A program made the position numbers and the translations under genes. The notes under the pieces are model-generated. The model was not told the DNA's origin. It made no database searches and saw nothing but the letters and a program-made list of their open reading frames with translations. Below, in pieces: positions 54,380 through 62,419 of a DNA stretch of 64,000 bases (its first letter is position 1; the number at the start of each line of letters is the position of its first letter). Source of the stretch: Pandoraea terrigena (lineage in GTDB: Bacteria; Pseudomonadota; Gammaproteobacteria; Burkholderiales; Burkholderiaceae); the NCBI RefSeq assembly GCF_902459705.1, contig NZ_CABPRU010000008.1:124001-188000 (forward strand). Reading direction: 5' to 3'.

Positions 54380-54669
54380 GTCGACTCCCGCGCGAAGTAG
54401 GCCGCCGCTTTTTTCAGCAGGTCGCGCTCCATCTTGAGCTTCGCGTTCTCCTTCCGCAGTCGCTCAATCTCGGCCCGCGCCGACGTCATCACGCCTTGCC
54501 CAGGGAAAGCACGCTGCGGGTCGGCCACAGCATCCCGCATCCACTTACGCAGGACGTTCTCATGCACGTCGAGCTCGCGCGCCGCCTGCGCGACGGACAC
54601 GCCGCGCTCCTTGACCAACTTGACTGCCTCGAGCTTGAACTCGCGACTGAACACTCTTCTCGTTCCCAA
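54376..54669 (-). CDS. IS3-family OrfA (helix-turn-helix) protein
   Basis: Intact 97-residue OrfA: an N-terminal helix-turn-helix (RRVFSREFKLEAVKLV ... QAARELDVHENVLRKWM) and a C-terminal leucine-zipper-like coil (EIERLRKENAKLKMERDLLKK). In IS3 elements it binds the inverted repeats and regulates OrfAB. With no functional orfB here it could only act on related copies elsewhere. Confidence 0.88.
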   Translation of the reverse strand: MGTRRVFSREFKLEAVKLVKERGVSVAQAARELDVHENVLRKWMRDAVADPQRAFPGQGVMTSARAEIERLRKENAKLKMERDLLKKAAAYFAREST

Positions 54670-54801
54670 CTGCCATCTCCGGTTTCACCTTCACACTTTA
54701 ATAAGGTGTCCACCGAATCGGCAGCAGCCCAGTGAGGTCGTGTCGTTCAACATGAGCGAGAGGCGTTCCCTTTGTGAAGTTCGTCCCCCTGGCCGATTAA
54801 T

Positions 54802-56007
54802 CTACCGCGTCATGGTGTAGACGGCCACGATGGCCGCGGCGATGCCCGATGCTGCGCCGACGCCGAGTGACCAGCGTGGACCCAGATGGTTCGCCACCCA
54901 ACCCACGATCGGTGCACCAATTGGCGTACCCCCGAGCGCGATGGCCACGCGCAGTGCCATCACCCGTCCCCGCATGGCGGGCTCGGTCGTGAGCTGCATC
55001 AGGCTGTTGGTCGCGTTGGTGAAGGTCAATGCGGCTATCCCGATGACGACCAGGGCACCGGCGAACAGCCCATAGCTCGGGGCGATCGCGGCCAGCGTGC
55101 AACCGAGTCCGAAAATCGCGGCACCGATCGGCAGCGAGGTAAATCGTGGCCGATCGCGGCCCGCGGCAAGTAGTGCCCCTGAGACGGTACCGATGGCCAT
55201 GATCGACGACAGGAGGCCGTAGCCACGTGCATCTGCGTGGAAGACACCGACGGCCATGGTTGAGATGAAGATCGGGAAATTCAGTCCGAACGTACCGATC
55301 AGGAACAGCATGACCAGGATCGCCTTGAGGTCTGGTCGGGACCATACATAGCGCAATCCCTCGGTCAGACTACCCTTGGTTCGGTGTGCCCGTGCGTTCG
55401 CATGCAGACCGGAGACACGGAGCAGAAACAGCGAGGCCAGCACTGCGACGAAGCTGGCCCCGTTGAGCAGAAACGCCCAGCCGGTGCCAACCGAAGCGAT
55501 GACCACGCCGGCTATCGCGGGCCCGATCATGCGCGCCGCGTTGAACGAGGTCGAGTTGAGCGCGACAGCGTTTGGCAGATCCGCATCGCCGACCAGTTCT
55601 GTCACAAAGGTCTGGCGCACGGGGGCATCAAACGCCGAAGCGCAGCCGGACAGAAAGGCGAACACATAGACATGCCAGAGCTGGACGCTACCCGTGACGG
55701 TGAGAAGCCCCAGCGCCAAAGCAAGAACACCCATTGACGCCTGGGTCGCTATCAGGAGCTTGCGCTGGTTGTAATGATCGGCCGCGAAGCCAGTCCAGGG
55801 CAGCAGCAGGAGTTGTGGGCCGAACTGGAGCGCCATGACCGCGCCCACGGCCGATGCATCGTGACGGGTGAGTTGGGTGAGGACCAGCCAGTCCTGGGCC
55901 GTGCGCTGCATCCATGTCCCGACATTCGAGACCAGCGTCCCGGTCGCCCAGATCCGGTAGTTGACGTTCCTCAGCGAACGGAAGACGCCCGTTGCTGCCG
56001 CGCTCAC
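54802..56007 (-). CDS. MFS transporter (drug-exporter type)
   Basis: Inner-membrane protein of 401 aa with about 12 hydrophobic segments; the N-terminus (FRSLRNVNYRIWATGTLVSNVGTWMQRTAQDWLVL) and FVTELVGDADLPNAVALNS match the MFS_3/EntS-like exporter group. The substrate is unknown. It is last in a minus-strand set headed by a MarR regulator and overlaps the preceding small gene by 4 bases (ATGA), suggesting regulated efflux. Confidence 0.88.
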   Translation of the reverse strand: MSAAATGVFRSLRNVNYRIWATGTLVSNVGTWMQRTAQDWLVLTQLTRHDASAVGAVMALQFGPQLLLLPWTGFAADHYNQRKLLIATQASMGVLALALGLLTVTGSVQLWHVYVFAFLSGCASAFDAPVRQTFVTELVGDADLPNAVALNSTSFNAARMIGPAIAGVVIASVGTGWAFLLNGASFVAVLASLFLLRVSGLHANARAHRTKGSLTEGLRYVWSRPDLKAILVMLFLIGTFGLNFPIFISTMAVGVFHADARGYGLLSSIMAIGTVSGALLAAGRDRPRFTSLPIGAAIFGLGCTLAAIAPSYGLFAGALVVIGIAALTFTNATNSLMQLTTEPAMRGRVMALRVAIALGGTPIGAPIVGWVANHLGPRWSLGVGAASGIAAAIVAVYTMTR

Positions 56008-56333
56008 GAATGCTCTGGCGTATTGCCGCCGTGGAAGCGGCCAAATAGCCGCGCGGAAAGTAGCCCGATGGCCAGGATGCCAAGCCCGAACGCGATGGCA
56101 TCGCTCGTGCGTCTCAGGTCGAAATCACCGATGCGGCAAACGAGCACGTAACCGATGACCAGATTGAGAAACCCCCAGAGCACGTTTACCGTCGATGAGG
56201 ACAGCCCTTGCCCTGGCGGTTCTGCGAATGGACTCTGGAACGGTTCTCCCATTACGCCGGCGACGAAGTGCGGCACAGCGTTCGTGAGAAAGGCGCCGCC
56301 GAAGAAGTAGGAGACGAGTTGAAGCCATACCAT
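56004..56333 (-). CDS. Small membrane protein of unknown function
   Basis: A 109-residue protein with three hydrophobic segments (about 5-25, 48-66, 80-96). I do not recognise a characterised family. It starts 2 bases after the isochorismatase-like gene and overlaps the MFS gene by 4 bases, so it is part of the same translation unit; an accessory role to the transporter is inference. Confidence 0.75.
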   Translation of the reverse strand: MVWLQLVSYFFGGAFLTNAVPHFVAGVMGEPFQSPFAEPPGQGLSSSTVNVLWGFLNLVIGYVLVCRIGDFDLRRTSDAIAFGLGILAIGLLSARLFGRFHGGNTPEHS

Positions 56334-56335
56334 TT

Positions 56336-56899
56336 TCAGACGCTCCTTGTTGACAGTAGGTCGATGACGTCTTGAGCCGTGCCCGTTTCACCCAGCTTCG
56401 GAAAAATGTTCTTGATGCTGTAGTCATGCGCCTCAGAACGCGCGTCCGTCATGGCGTCGAGAGCCAGAGTGACATTGAAGCCATGCTCGTACGCCTGACG
56501 CGCGGTCGCCTCAACGCCAGTCCCGGTGGCGACACCAGTGATGACGACTTGGGTAACGCCCAGTGTCTTTAGTTGGTTTTCGAGACCGGTGTTGGCGAAC
56601 GCGCCCCAGGTTCGCTTCGTCACAACGATATCGCTAGGCTGCTGATCGAGTTCGGGGATGAAGTCAGTCCACCCCGCCGGGAATGATCCACTGTGACGTG
56701 GCCGCTCGGTACGGCCCGGCGCGACGCCGGCAACGTTAACGAGAACGACCGGCAGGCCGCGTTCGCGAAACGCATCGAGCAGTGCGCGCGAACGATCCAC
56801 GATCCCGTCAATGGGGTGAATGAAAGGGGAGCCGACGATGCCTTTTTGCAGGTCAACGATGATAAGGGCGGTAGTCGGGTCGAGCGTGGTGAGGGCCAT
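56336..56899 (-). CDS. Isochorismatase-like hydrolase lacking the catalytic cysteine
   Basis: A 187-residue cysteine-hydrolase-fold protein. D16 (VDLQKG) and K95 (TKRTWGAF) of the catalytic triad are present, but the usual cysteine is glycine (G128 in GVATGTGVEATARQAYE). Gly at this place is also found in true isochorismatases (EntB/PhzD) and in YecD-like proteins, so the protein could hydrolyse a vinyl ether rather than an amide; no isochorismate genes are nearby. It is the second gene after marR. Confidence 0.88.
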   Translation of the reverse strand: MALTTLDPTTALIIVDLQKGIVGSPFIHPIDGIVDRSRALLDAFRERGLPVVLVNVAGVAPGRTERPRHSGSFPAGWTDFIPELDQQPSDIVVTKRTWGAFANTGLENQLKTLGVTQVVITGVATGTGVEATARQAYEHGFNVTLALDAMTDARSEAHDYSIKNIFPKLGETGTAQDVIDLLSTRSV

Positions 56900-56927
56900 G
56901 CGATTTCCTGAAACGAGTGGTGCCGGC

Positions 56928-57380
56928 TCAGAAGTCGGCGAGGCGTTGCAGCAGCTTCACTGCAGCCGCGAGTTCGCCTTGTTCCTGGGGGGATAGTTGC
57001 GCCTGCAGGGCACGGACCAGCCAGTCTTCTTTGGCGGTCCGGCTCTCCTTGAGGGTCTTCCTAAAACCGGGTGTCAGGTCGACGAGGGTTTGCCGACCAT
57101 CGGTGGGATCGGGTTTGCCGCTGACTGCCTTCATCGCCTCTAGTCCGGCCACCGTGATACGCATGGACTGCGGACGGACGCTTTCCGCACGGGCCAAGGC
57201 GGACACGGTGGCGGGCCCGTCGCGATCCAGGCGGAGAAGCACCGACTTCTGGGCAGACGTGAAGTCACCGGGATGGGCTTGCTCCCGCACACGTCGAATC
57301 AGTTTGCCTAGTGAAATGCGCAATTCGCCGGCTAGGGTGGCCGCCGACGATGTGTTGGATGTGAGTGATGACTTGACCAT
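56928..57380 (-). CDS. MarR-family transcriptional regulator
   Basis: A 150-residue winged-helix repressor: HTH in TVSALARAESVRPQSMRITVAGLE (about residues 57-80) and wing around GKPDPTDGRQTLVDLT. It heads the set isochorismatase-like - small membrane protein - MFS exporter and has two overlapping dyads 20 bases upstream, the pattern of autoregulated MarR operons that sense a toxic or signalling aromatic. The ligand is unknown. Confidence 0.92.
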   Translation of the reverse strand: MVKSSLTSNTSSAATLAGELRISLGKLIRRVREQAHPGDFTSAQKSVLLRLDRDGPATVSALARAESVRPQSMRITVAGLEAMKAVSGKPDPTDGRQTLVDLTPGFRKTLKESRTAKEDWLVRALQAQLSPQEQGELAAAVKLLQRLADF

Positions 57381-57399
57381 GTCCAGACCATAACATAAA

Positions 57400-57427
57400 T
57401 ACAGAAAAACTGTACAGATTAACTGTA
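57400..57427. promoter_or_regulatory. Two overlapping MarR-type operator dyads
   Basis: TACAG-N5-CTGTA occurs twice, at 57400-57414 and 57413-57427, sharing two bases and 13 bp apart centre to centre. The block is immediately upstream of marR and overlaps the expected promoter. Confidence 0.8.
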
Positions 57428-57430
57428 TTG

Positions 57431-57604
57431 ATGGTTGCGCTTTGGCGGCACAGGTATCGGCCGGTGGTCGACGGCCAGCGCGTAATCGGCATCTATCGGC
57501 GTTCCGTCATGCGTGCCACCGGACGTTACGTGATGCTCGATGACGGCACGGGCTTCTCGCTGGTACCGTGGAAGAGGGTGATGGAACAGCGGCTGGGCCT
57601 ATAG
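57431..57604 (+). pseudogene. Relaxase (DUF3363) C-terminal fragment
   Basis: A 57-codon plus-strand frame, too short to be a full gene, encodes VIGIYRRSVMRATGRYVMLDD and GFSLVPWKRVMEQRLG. This resembles the C-terminal DUF3363 region of TraI/VirD2-type conjugal relaxases from my knowledge of the family; an alignment was not possible. It abuts the MarR operators and marks the remains of a conjugative element. Confidence 0.6.
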
Positions 57605-57643
57605 CTCGGTGCTACGGTGCGCGGTGGCGGCTTGTTGTAGTGG

Positions 57644-57780
57644 TCAACCCATCCCGGACGCTGTGTTAAGTTTTTCTTCCGCAACCGCCGGTGCCAGTCC
57701 GTCATTGAACTGATGCGGCCGTACCCAGTTGTACCGGTGCATCAGGTAATGGATGGTATCCCGGTGTGCTTCCGCTCCCT
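57644..57780 (-). pseudogene. IS3-family OrfB C-terminal tail
   Basis: The minus strand reads HRDTIHYLMHRYNWVRPHQF and NDGLAPAVAEEKLNTASGMG followed by a stop, the typical end of an IS3-family OrfB different from the one near 54 kb. Everything upstream of about 57780 is unrelated, so only the last 45 or so codons remain. Confidence 0.8.
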
Positions 57781-58052
57781 CCGCATTCCCGTCCACGCGC
57801 GACCCGCATTCAACTCGTGCATGACGTCCGCAGAGACCTCCCGGGGCAGCCCTAGATCGTAGAACGATGTTGCAGGCTGCCCGACAAGTTCATTGAGCGG
57901 ATACCCGCTTACCCTAGCGAAGGCAGCGTTGGCGTATTCAGCGATTCCATCAGCGCTGGCTCGGGTTATGAGGAAATCATCGGGACGGAACGCCTCTGAC
58001 TCAAGTGGAAATTGATCTGTCGACGTTTCGTGCAGGATAATTTCCCCGCGAT
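57781..58052 (-). pseudogene. PAS-domain fragment, aerotaxis-receptor-like
   Basis: An open minus-strand frame without a start codon encodes a PAS domain: FRPDDFLITRASADGIAEYA, NAAFARVSGYPLNELVGQP and a LNAGRAWTG end, resembling the N-terminal PAS of Aer-type chemoreceptors. It runs from the porin stop to the IS3 tail, where it is cut. Both ends are missing, so it is a remnant; diguanylate cyclases also carry such PAS domains. Confidence 0.65.
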
Positions 58053-59078
58053 TTAGAAGAAGTGCGTTATGCCAAACTGAACACCCCGAGCGTTGGCGCC
58101 GGAGTAGTCAAGCGGAATCCCGGCGGTCGCGGCCCCCATAAGCGTATTCGTCGCGGCCTTCCTGTTGTCGAGAAACGCCGCAGCGGCGTACAGTTGAGTC
58201 GCTTTCGAAAGGAAATACTGTGTCAGGAGGCCGACCTGCTGGGCATTGTTGCCGCGCCCGGACCGGTCGTGCTGATAGGTGTATCCGAGCGACACGGAAG
58301 CGACCGGAGAAAAATTCCACCGAACGGACGTGCTGACCACCTGGCGTTCGATATTCGCGCTTCCCAGCTTGGCGGTGTGGAATGCCAGATAGGCGGTGAC
58401 GTGGTCGAAGTCATAATGCCCGCCGAAGTAGGTCGACCGGAGAGTGTCCGTGTTCGTCGCATTCTTCACGGCCTGATAGACGGCGGTCAGATAGACGCGG
58501 TTCCTGATGTATCTCAGTGCCGCCTGATAGCTTGCGTTTGCGCCGGTCAGGCCGTTCCCAGTGGTTCCAAATCCGTAGTAAAGCTCAGTCGAAACACCTG
58601 CAATCGCGGGTGAAATGTAGGCGACCGTGTTGTCCGTGCGAACCGTATAGTCAGACAGGTTGTTCAAGCCGGAGGCAATGCTCGCCCCGAGGAATGCGTC
58701 GAGCTGCCCCTCGGAGAAAAACATCGGACTCGTTTGCCGGCCGAAGCGCAGTTCGCCGACGTTGTCCTTCGAAAGCGAGACGTAGGCCTGGCGGTTGAAC
58801 TGACGTGCAGGGTCGGCGGCGGTGCCATTGCTGATATTGAAACCCTGCTCGAGAACGAAGCCCGCCTTGAGGCCGCCCCCCAGATTCTCGATACCCTTGA
58901 GGCCCCACCTGGACCCATAGAGCCCGCTTGATCCCATGCGAGCGGTAGTATGAGTGCCTGTATTCGTGTATTCGAGAAAGCCGTCGATGACACCATACAT
59001 GGTGACGGACGAGGTCTGGGCAACTGCATGCGAGCAAAACGCGAGTGCGATCGAACCGATGACGATCTCTCTTTTCAT
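58053..59078 (-). CDS. Gram-negative general porin
   Basis: Outer-membrane beta-barrel of 341 aa. A signal peptide (about 1-20, ending HAVAQ) precedes the strand pattern SSVTMYGVIDGFLEYTN, the characteristic RWGLKGIENLGGGLKAGFVLE segment, and a terminal phenylalanine (GITHFF), all typical of the betaproteobacterial OmpC/Omp32-like porin family. It follows the MFS importer by 88 bases and probably passes the same substrate across the outer membrane. Confidence 0.93.
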   Translation of the reverse strand: MKREIVIGSIALAFCSHAVAQTSSVTMYGVIDGFLEYTNTGTHTTARMGSSGLYGSRWGLKGIENLGGGLKAGFVLEQGFNISNGTAADPARQFNRQAYVSLSKDNVGELRFGRQTSPMFFSEGQLDAFLGASIASGLNNLSDYTVRTDNTVAYISPAIAGVSTELYYGFGTTGNGLTGANASYQAALRYIRNRVYLTAVYQAVKNATNTDTLRSTYFGGHYDFDHVTAYLAFHTAKLGSANIERQVVSTSVRWNFSPVASVSLGYTYQHDRSGRGNNAQQVGLLTQYFLSKATQLYAAAAFLDNRKAATNTLMGAATAGIPLDYSGANARGVQFGITHFF

Positions 59079-59166
59079 ATAGGTATCCTAATTATTAGTT
59101 ATATTTTTATTTACGCCTGTGGGGACGTACGTAATTTGTCTCTAACTGAGCTTTCGTGTCTGGAGG

Positions 59167-60516
59167 TTAGTAAATCGAAGGGTTCTCGCGATTCGTCGCG
59201 GTGTCATCGGCGCGCACTTGAGCCTTGGGAAGCAGCGTTGCGAGGAGGGCTCCAATCAGCATGGCTCCTGCGAGTACATAAAGTCCAGAATCCACACGAC
59301 TTGTAGCCTGCCTGGCGACGCCCAGGACATAGGGCGCAGCGTAACCGCCGAGATTTCCGATCGTCGCCATCAAGGCGATGCCGCCGGCAGCGGCCGCTCC
59401 TCGCAGAAGCGCGCCCGGGACGACCCAAAGTACGGTGATTGAAGAGAGCGCCCCCGCCAGTGCGATGGACAGGCAGCCTAGGGCCACGACTGGGGAGTTC
59501 ATGAACGTGCCGGAGCCAAGAAAGCCCAGCGCGCCCACAATGCCGCTTACCGTAATATGACCGATACGTTCATTTCGGCGGTCCGAACTACGGCCGACAA
59601 GAATCATCGCGACGGATGCAAACGCGAACGGAATGGTGTTTGTCAAACCATTCAGGAACACGTCCTTCACGCCTAGATCTTTCACGATCTGGGGAAGCCA
59701 GAACGAGACGCCGTAAATGCTGCCGAGCAGGGTGAAATTCACCAAGGCCAGCAACCAGACGTGACGATTGGCGATGGCGTCCGCGAGTCGATGGCCGCGA
59801 CCTTCGGCGCGACGTTGCTCCTCTTCCTGTTCCAGGGCGCCGGTGATGATCTTTCGCTCTTCCTGGCGTAGCCACGCCGCGTCGTGCGGGCCATCGCTCA
59901 GATAGAAGTAGGTGGCGATGCCGCCGATGATCGCCGGGGTGCCTTCCAGAATAAAGAGCCACTGCCAGTCCACGAGACCAGCGACGCCGTTCATCGATTT
60001 CATGATCATTCCGCTGATCGGGCCGCCTAGCACGCCGGCGAGCGGAACGCCGACAAAGAAGAGGCTGCAGACCTGCGACCGGAGCTTCATCGGAAACCAG
60101 TACGTGAGATAAAGGAGGATGCCCGGATAGAATCCAGCCTCGGCAACGCCCAAAAGAAAGCGAAGCGTCAGAAATGCAGCAGGCGTCGTAACGAGACTCA
60201 TGCAGACCGAGATAGCACCCCAGACGACAAGGATGCGAGTGATCCAGAATCGTGCGCCGAAGCGTTGAAGCAGCAGGTTGCTCGGAATTTCGCACAAGGC
60301 GTAGCCGAGAAAGAAGATTCCTGCGCCAGTGCCAAACGCAACGTCCGAAAGTCCGATATCGGCACTCATATGCAGCTTGGCAAAGCCGACATTCACTCTG
60401 TCAAGGAAGGAGATGATGTACAGAATGAGAAGAAATGGAATAAGTCGGGTTGCAATCCTGTTATAAGTGGCTGCTTCCGTATCGGATGAGAATGCGGATG
60501 ATGTAAAAAATTTCAT
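59167..60516 (-). CDS. MFS transporter, anion:cation symporter (ACS) type
   Basis: Inner-membrane importer of 449 aa with about 12 hydrophobic segments. ISFLDRVNVGFAKLHM in the first loop and the FLGYALCEIPSNLLLQRFGAR segment are hallmarks of the ACS family (phthalate, tartrate, hexuronate and other organic anions). It begins after a GAGGAG ribosome-binding site preceded by a hairpin (60530-60555), 115 bases after the BKACE gene, and is followed by a porin. The substrate is probably the anion degraded by the cluster. Confidence 0.93.
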   Translation of the reverse strand: MKFFTSSAFSSDTEAATYNRIATRLIPFLLILYIISFLDRVNVGFAKLHMSADIGLSDVAFGTGAGIFFLGYALCEIPSNLLLQRFGARFWITRILVVWGAISVCMSLVTTPAAFLTLRFLLGVAEAGFYPGILLYLTYWFPMKLRSQVCSLFFVGVPLAGVLGGPISGMIMKSMNGVAGLVDWQWLFILEGTPAIIGGIATYFYLSDGPHDAAWLRQEERKIITGALEQEEEQRRAEGRGHRLADAIANRHVWLLALVNFTLLGSIYGVSFWLPQIVKDLGVKDVFLNGLTNTIPFAFASVAMILVGRSSDRRNERIGHITVSGIVGALGFLGSGTFMNSPVVALGCLSIALAGALSSITVLWVVPGALLRGAAAAGGIALMATIGNLGGYAAPYVLGVARQATSRVDSGLYVLAGAMLIGALLATLLPKAQVRADDTATNRENPSIY

Positions 60517-60529
60517 TCATGTCTCCTCG

Positions 60530-60555
60530 CCCAATCATATGGATGTCATATTGGG
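60530..60555 (-). promoter_or_regulatory. Hairpin just upstream of the MFS ribosome-binding site
   Basis: CCCAAT (60530-60535) and ATTGGG (60550-60555) form the base of an imperfect stem extended by CATAT/ATATG, in an AT-rich 115-base gap. On the mRNA it lies directly before GAGGAG, so it may set MFS expression relative to the BKACE gene. Confidence 0.4.
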
Positions 60556-60631
60556 TGTTATATAAATTACCTGCTTTTAAAACTCGACCTGCATCGCCAG
60601 TGAACGCCAAAAGCGGGGGCGATCTGCCAAT

Positions 60632-61555
60632 TCAAAAGCCGACGTTCGATGCCCCCTTAAGGGCGAGCATTTTTCGGGCCTCATCCGGACTGGCGACTTC
60701 GAGGGAGAGGGCTTCGATGACTTTCCGGATTCGCGCAACCTGATCGGCATTGGTCTTTGCGAGCTGTCCCGGTCCATCCCAGAGCGAGTCTTCAAGACCT
60801 ACGCGCACGTTTCCGCCGGTCGCCGCCGATATCGACGCAATCGGCATTTGATGCCGCCCGGCGCCAAGCACCGACCACACACATTGCGCTCCGAAAAGCC
60901 GGTCCACCGTGCGTTTCATGTGCGCGAAATCCTCCAAGTGCGTGCCGATTCCCCCGCGAAGACCAAACACGGACTGAATGAAGATCGGCGCCTTCAGCAG
61001 GCCTCTGTCTAGAAAGTGCGCGGCCGCATAGAGATGGGAAATGTCGTAGCACTCGATCTCGAAGCGCGTTCCATTTCCCGCGCAGGATTCGAGGATGTAG
61101 GCAATATCCCGGAAGGTATTCTTGAAGATCAGATCGTCGCTGTTCTCGAGGTACGGACGCTCCCACTCGTGCTCAAAGTGATCAAATCGCTTGAGCATCT
61201 CGTAAAGGCCGAAATTCATCGATCCCATATTGAGTGAAGCGACTTCCGGCTTGAATTTCAGTGCCGGTGCGAGCCGCGCTTCCAGTGGCATCGTGGGAGA
61301 GCCGCCCGTCGTAATGTTGACCACCACGTCGCTTCGTTCTCGGATCGCCGGGAGGAACGCCGAATAGATATCGGGATCCTGAGAGGGCCGGCCGTCAACG
61401 GGATCTCTCGCATGTAAATGGACGATCGATGCACCCGCGGCGGCGGCTTCGATCGCCGAGTTCGCAATCTGTTCCGGGGTGACCGGAAGGTAAGGCGACA
61501 TTGACGGCGTGTGAATCGCGCCGGTTATCGCACAAGTGACAATGACTTTGTTCAT
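60632..61555 (-). CDS. 3-keto-5-aminohexanoate cleavage-type enzyme (BKACE, DUF849)
   Basis: Zinc-dependent TIM-barrel enzyme that condenses a beta-keto acid with acetyl-CoA to give acetoacetate and a new CoA ester. It is 307 aa. Metal-binding histidines H46 and H48 are in IVHLHARDP; further conserved parts are SLNMGSMNFG, FGLRGGIGTH and VGLEDSLWDGPGQLAKTNAD. The family has many substrate classes (carnitine-, lysine-, and other beta-keto acids), and the substrate here is not known. It starts 18 bases after the IclR gene. Confidence 0.93.
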   Translation of the reverse strand: MNKVIVTCAITGAIHTPSMSPYLPVTPEQIANSAIEAAAAGASIVHLHARDPVDGRPSQDPDIYSAFLPAIRERSDVVVNITTGGSPTMPLEARLAPALKFKPEVASLNMGSMNFGLYEMLKRFDHFEHEWERPYLENSDDLIFKNTFRDIAYILESCAGNGTRFEIECYDISHLYAAAHFLDRGLLKAPIFIQSVFGLRGGIGTHLEDFAHMKRTVDRLFGAQCVWSVLGAGRHQMPIASISAATGGNVRVGLEDSLWDGPGQLAKTNADQVARIRKVIEALSLEVASPDEARKMLALKGASNVGF

Positions 61556-61573
61556 TCGTTAACAACGCCAGAT

Positions 61574-62392
61574 TTAAGAGAGACGGGGTGGTGAATCGGA
61601 GTCGCCGGGTCCGCGATATCCCAGCTTCCTGGAAATCGCCGAGGCGCACGCAAGCAGTGCCTGAATGTCAAGTTCGTCGATCTTTTCCGGCAGGAACTGC
61701 ACGGAATCAACCACGGCCACCGAAGCGATCAGCGTGCCATTCGCGTCAAAGACTGGCGCGGCCAGCGCGTTGAGACCAGTAACCGCCTGATTGGGTGCTG
61801 CGGCCCAGCCCTGACGCCGGATAGCATCCACCTCGGCGACCAGATTTCTCTCGTCGTGAATGGTGTACGGCGTATTCGTGGACAGTGCGTTGCGGACTGT
61901 GTCCTTCAACCATGACGGGTTGCCGAAGGCCAGGCCGATCTTGCCCTGGGCGGTATAGTGAAATCCCAATATCGAACCGGGCCTGACCGTAATCTCAATT
62001 GGCGCTGTACTGGGCACCACGGCAACGATATGGATGCCGTCGGCGGCCGGAACGCCGAGAACGACCGAGTGATTGCGCTTGTCGCGAAGCATCCGCATGA
62101 TGGGCTGGGAAACGCCCGCAATGTCGAAGTTTCCGCTTACCAGCAGGCCGAGTGCTATCAATCGGGTGCCGACTCGGTAGCGTTCGGATTCCTCGTCCTG
62201 GACGATATAGCCGTACTGGACCAGCGTGCGCAGATGGCGAAAGATCCGGGTCTTCGTGGTTTCAAAATGGGCCGCCAGATCGGTGATGCGTACGGCCTCC
62301 TTCTGCTTGGCGACATGCTCAAGGATGCGAAGGGCGAAGATGACCGTCTGAACGGAATTCGCAGACTCGGGACTTTCGGTTATATCGTTCAT
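61574..62392 (-). CDS. IclR-family transcriptional regulator
   Basis: A 272-residue regulator with an N-terminal winged helix (about 15-80: RILEHVAKQKEAVRITDLAAHFETTKTRIFRHLRTL) and a C-terminal ligand-binding GAF-like domain (about 95-255). IclR proteins commonly govern catabolism of aromatic and small organic acids. It sits between the quinone reductase and BKACE genes on the same strand, so it probably controls its own operon. Confidence 0.93.
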   Translation of the reverse strand: MNDITESPESANSVQTVIFALRILEHVAKQKEAVRITDLAAHFETTKTRIFRHLRTLVQYGYIVQDEESERYRVGTRLIALGLLVSGNFDIAGVSQPIMRMLRDKRNHSVVLGVPAADGIHIVAVVPSTAPIEITVRPGSILGFHYTAQGKIGLAFGNPSWLKDTVRNALSTNTPYTIHDERNLVAEVDAIRRQGWAAAPNQAVTGLNALAAPVFDANGTLIASVAVVDSVQFLPEKIDELDIQALLACASAISRKLGYRGPGDSDSPPRLS

Positions 62393-62419
62393 TTTCTTGC
62401 ACAGATCGGTGAGTTGAAA

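Larger units (their letters stand above)
53764..54712 (-). mobile_element. Broken IS3-family element with an IS30-type fragment inside
   Basis: On the minus strand there is an intact orfA, the N-terminal third of orfB, then foreign IS30-like sequence, then a short C-terminal piece of orfB that is itself cut off after the TERTARK segment. The DDE catalytic core is largely missing, so the element cannot transpose by itself. No terminal inverted repeat could be fixed with certainty; the right edge near 54712 is approximate. Confidence 0.85.
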
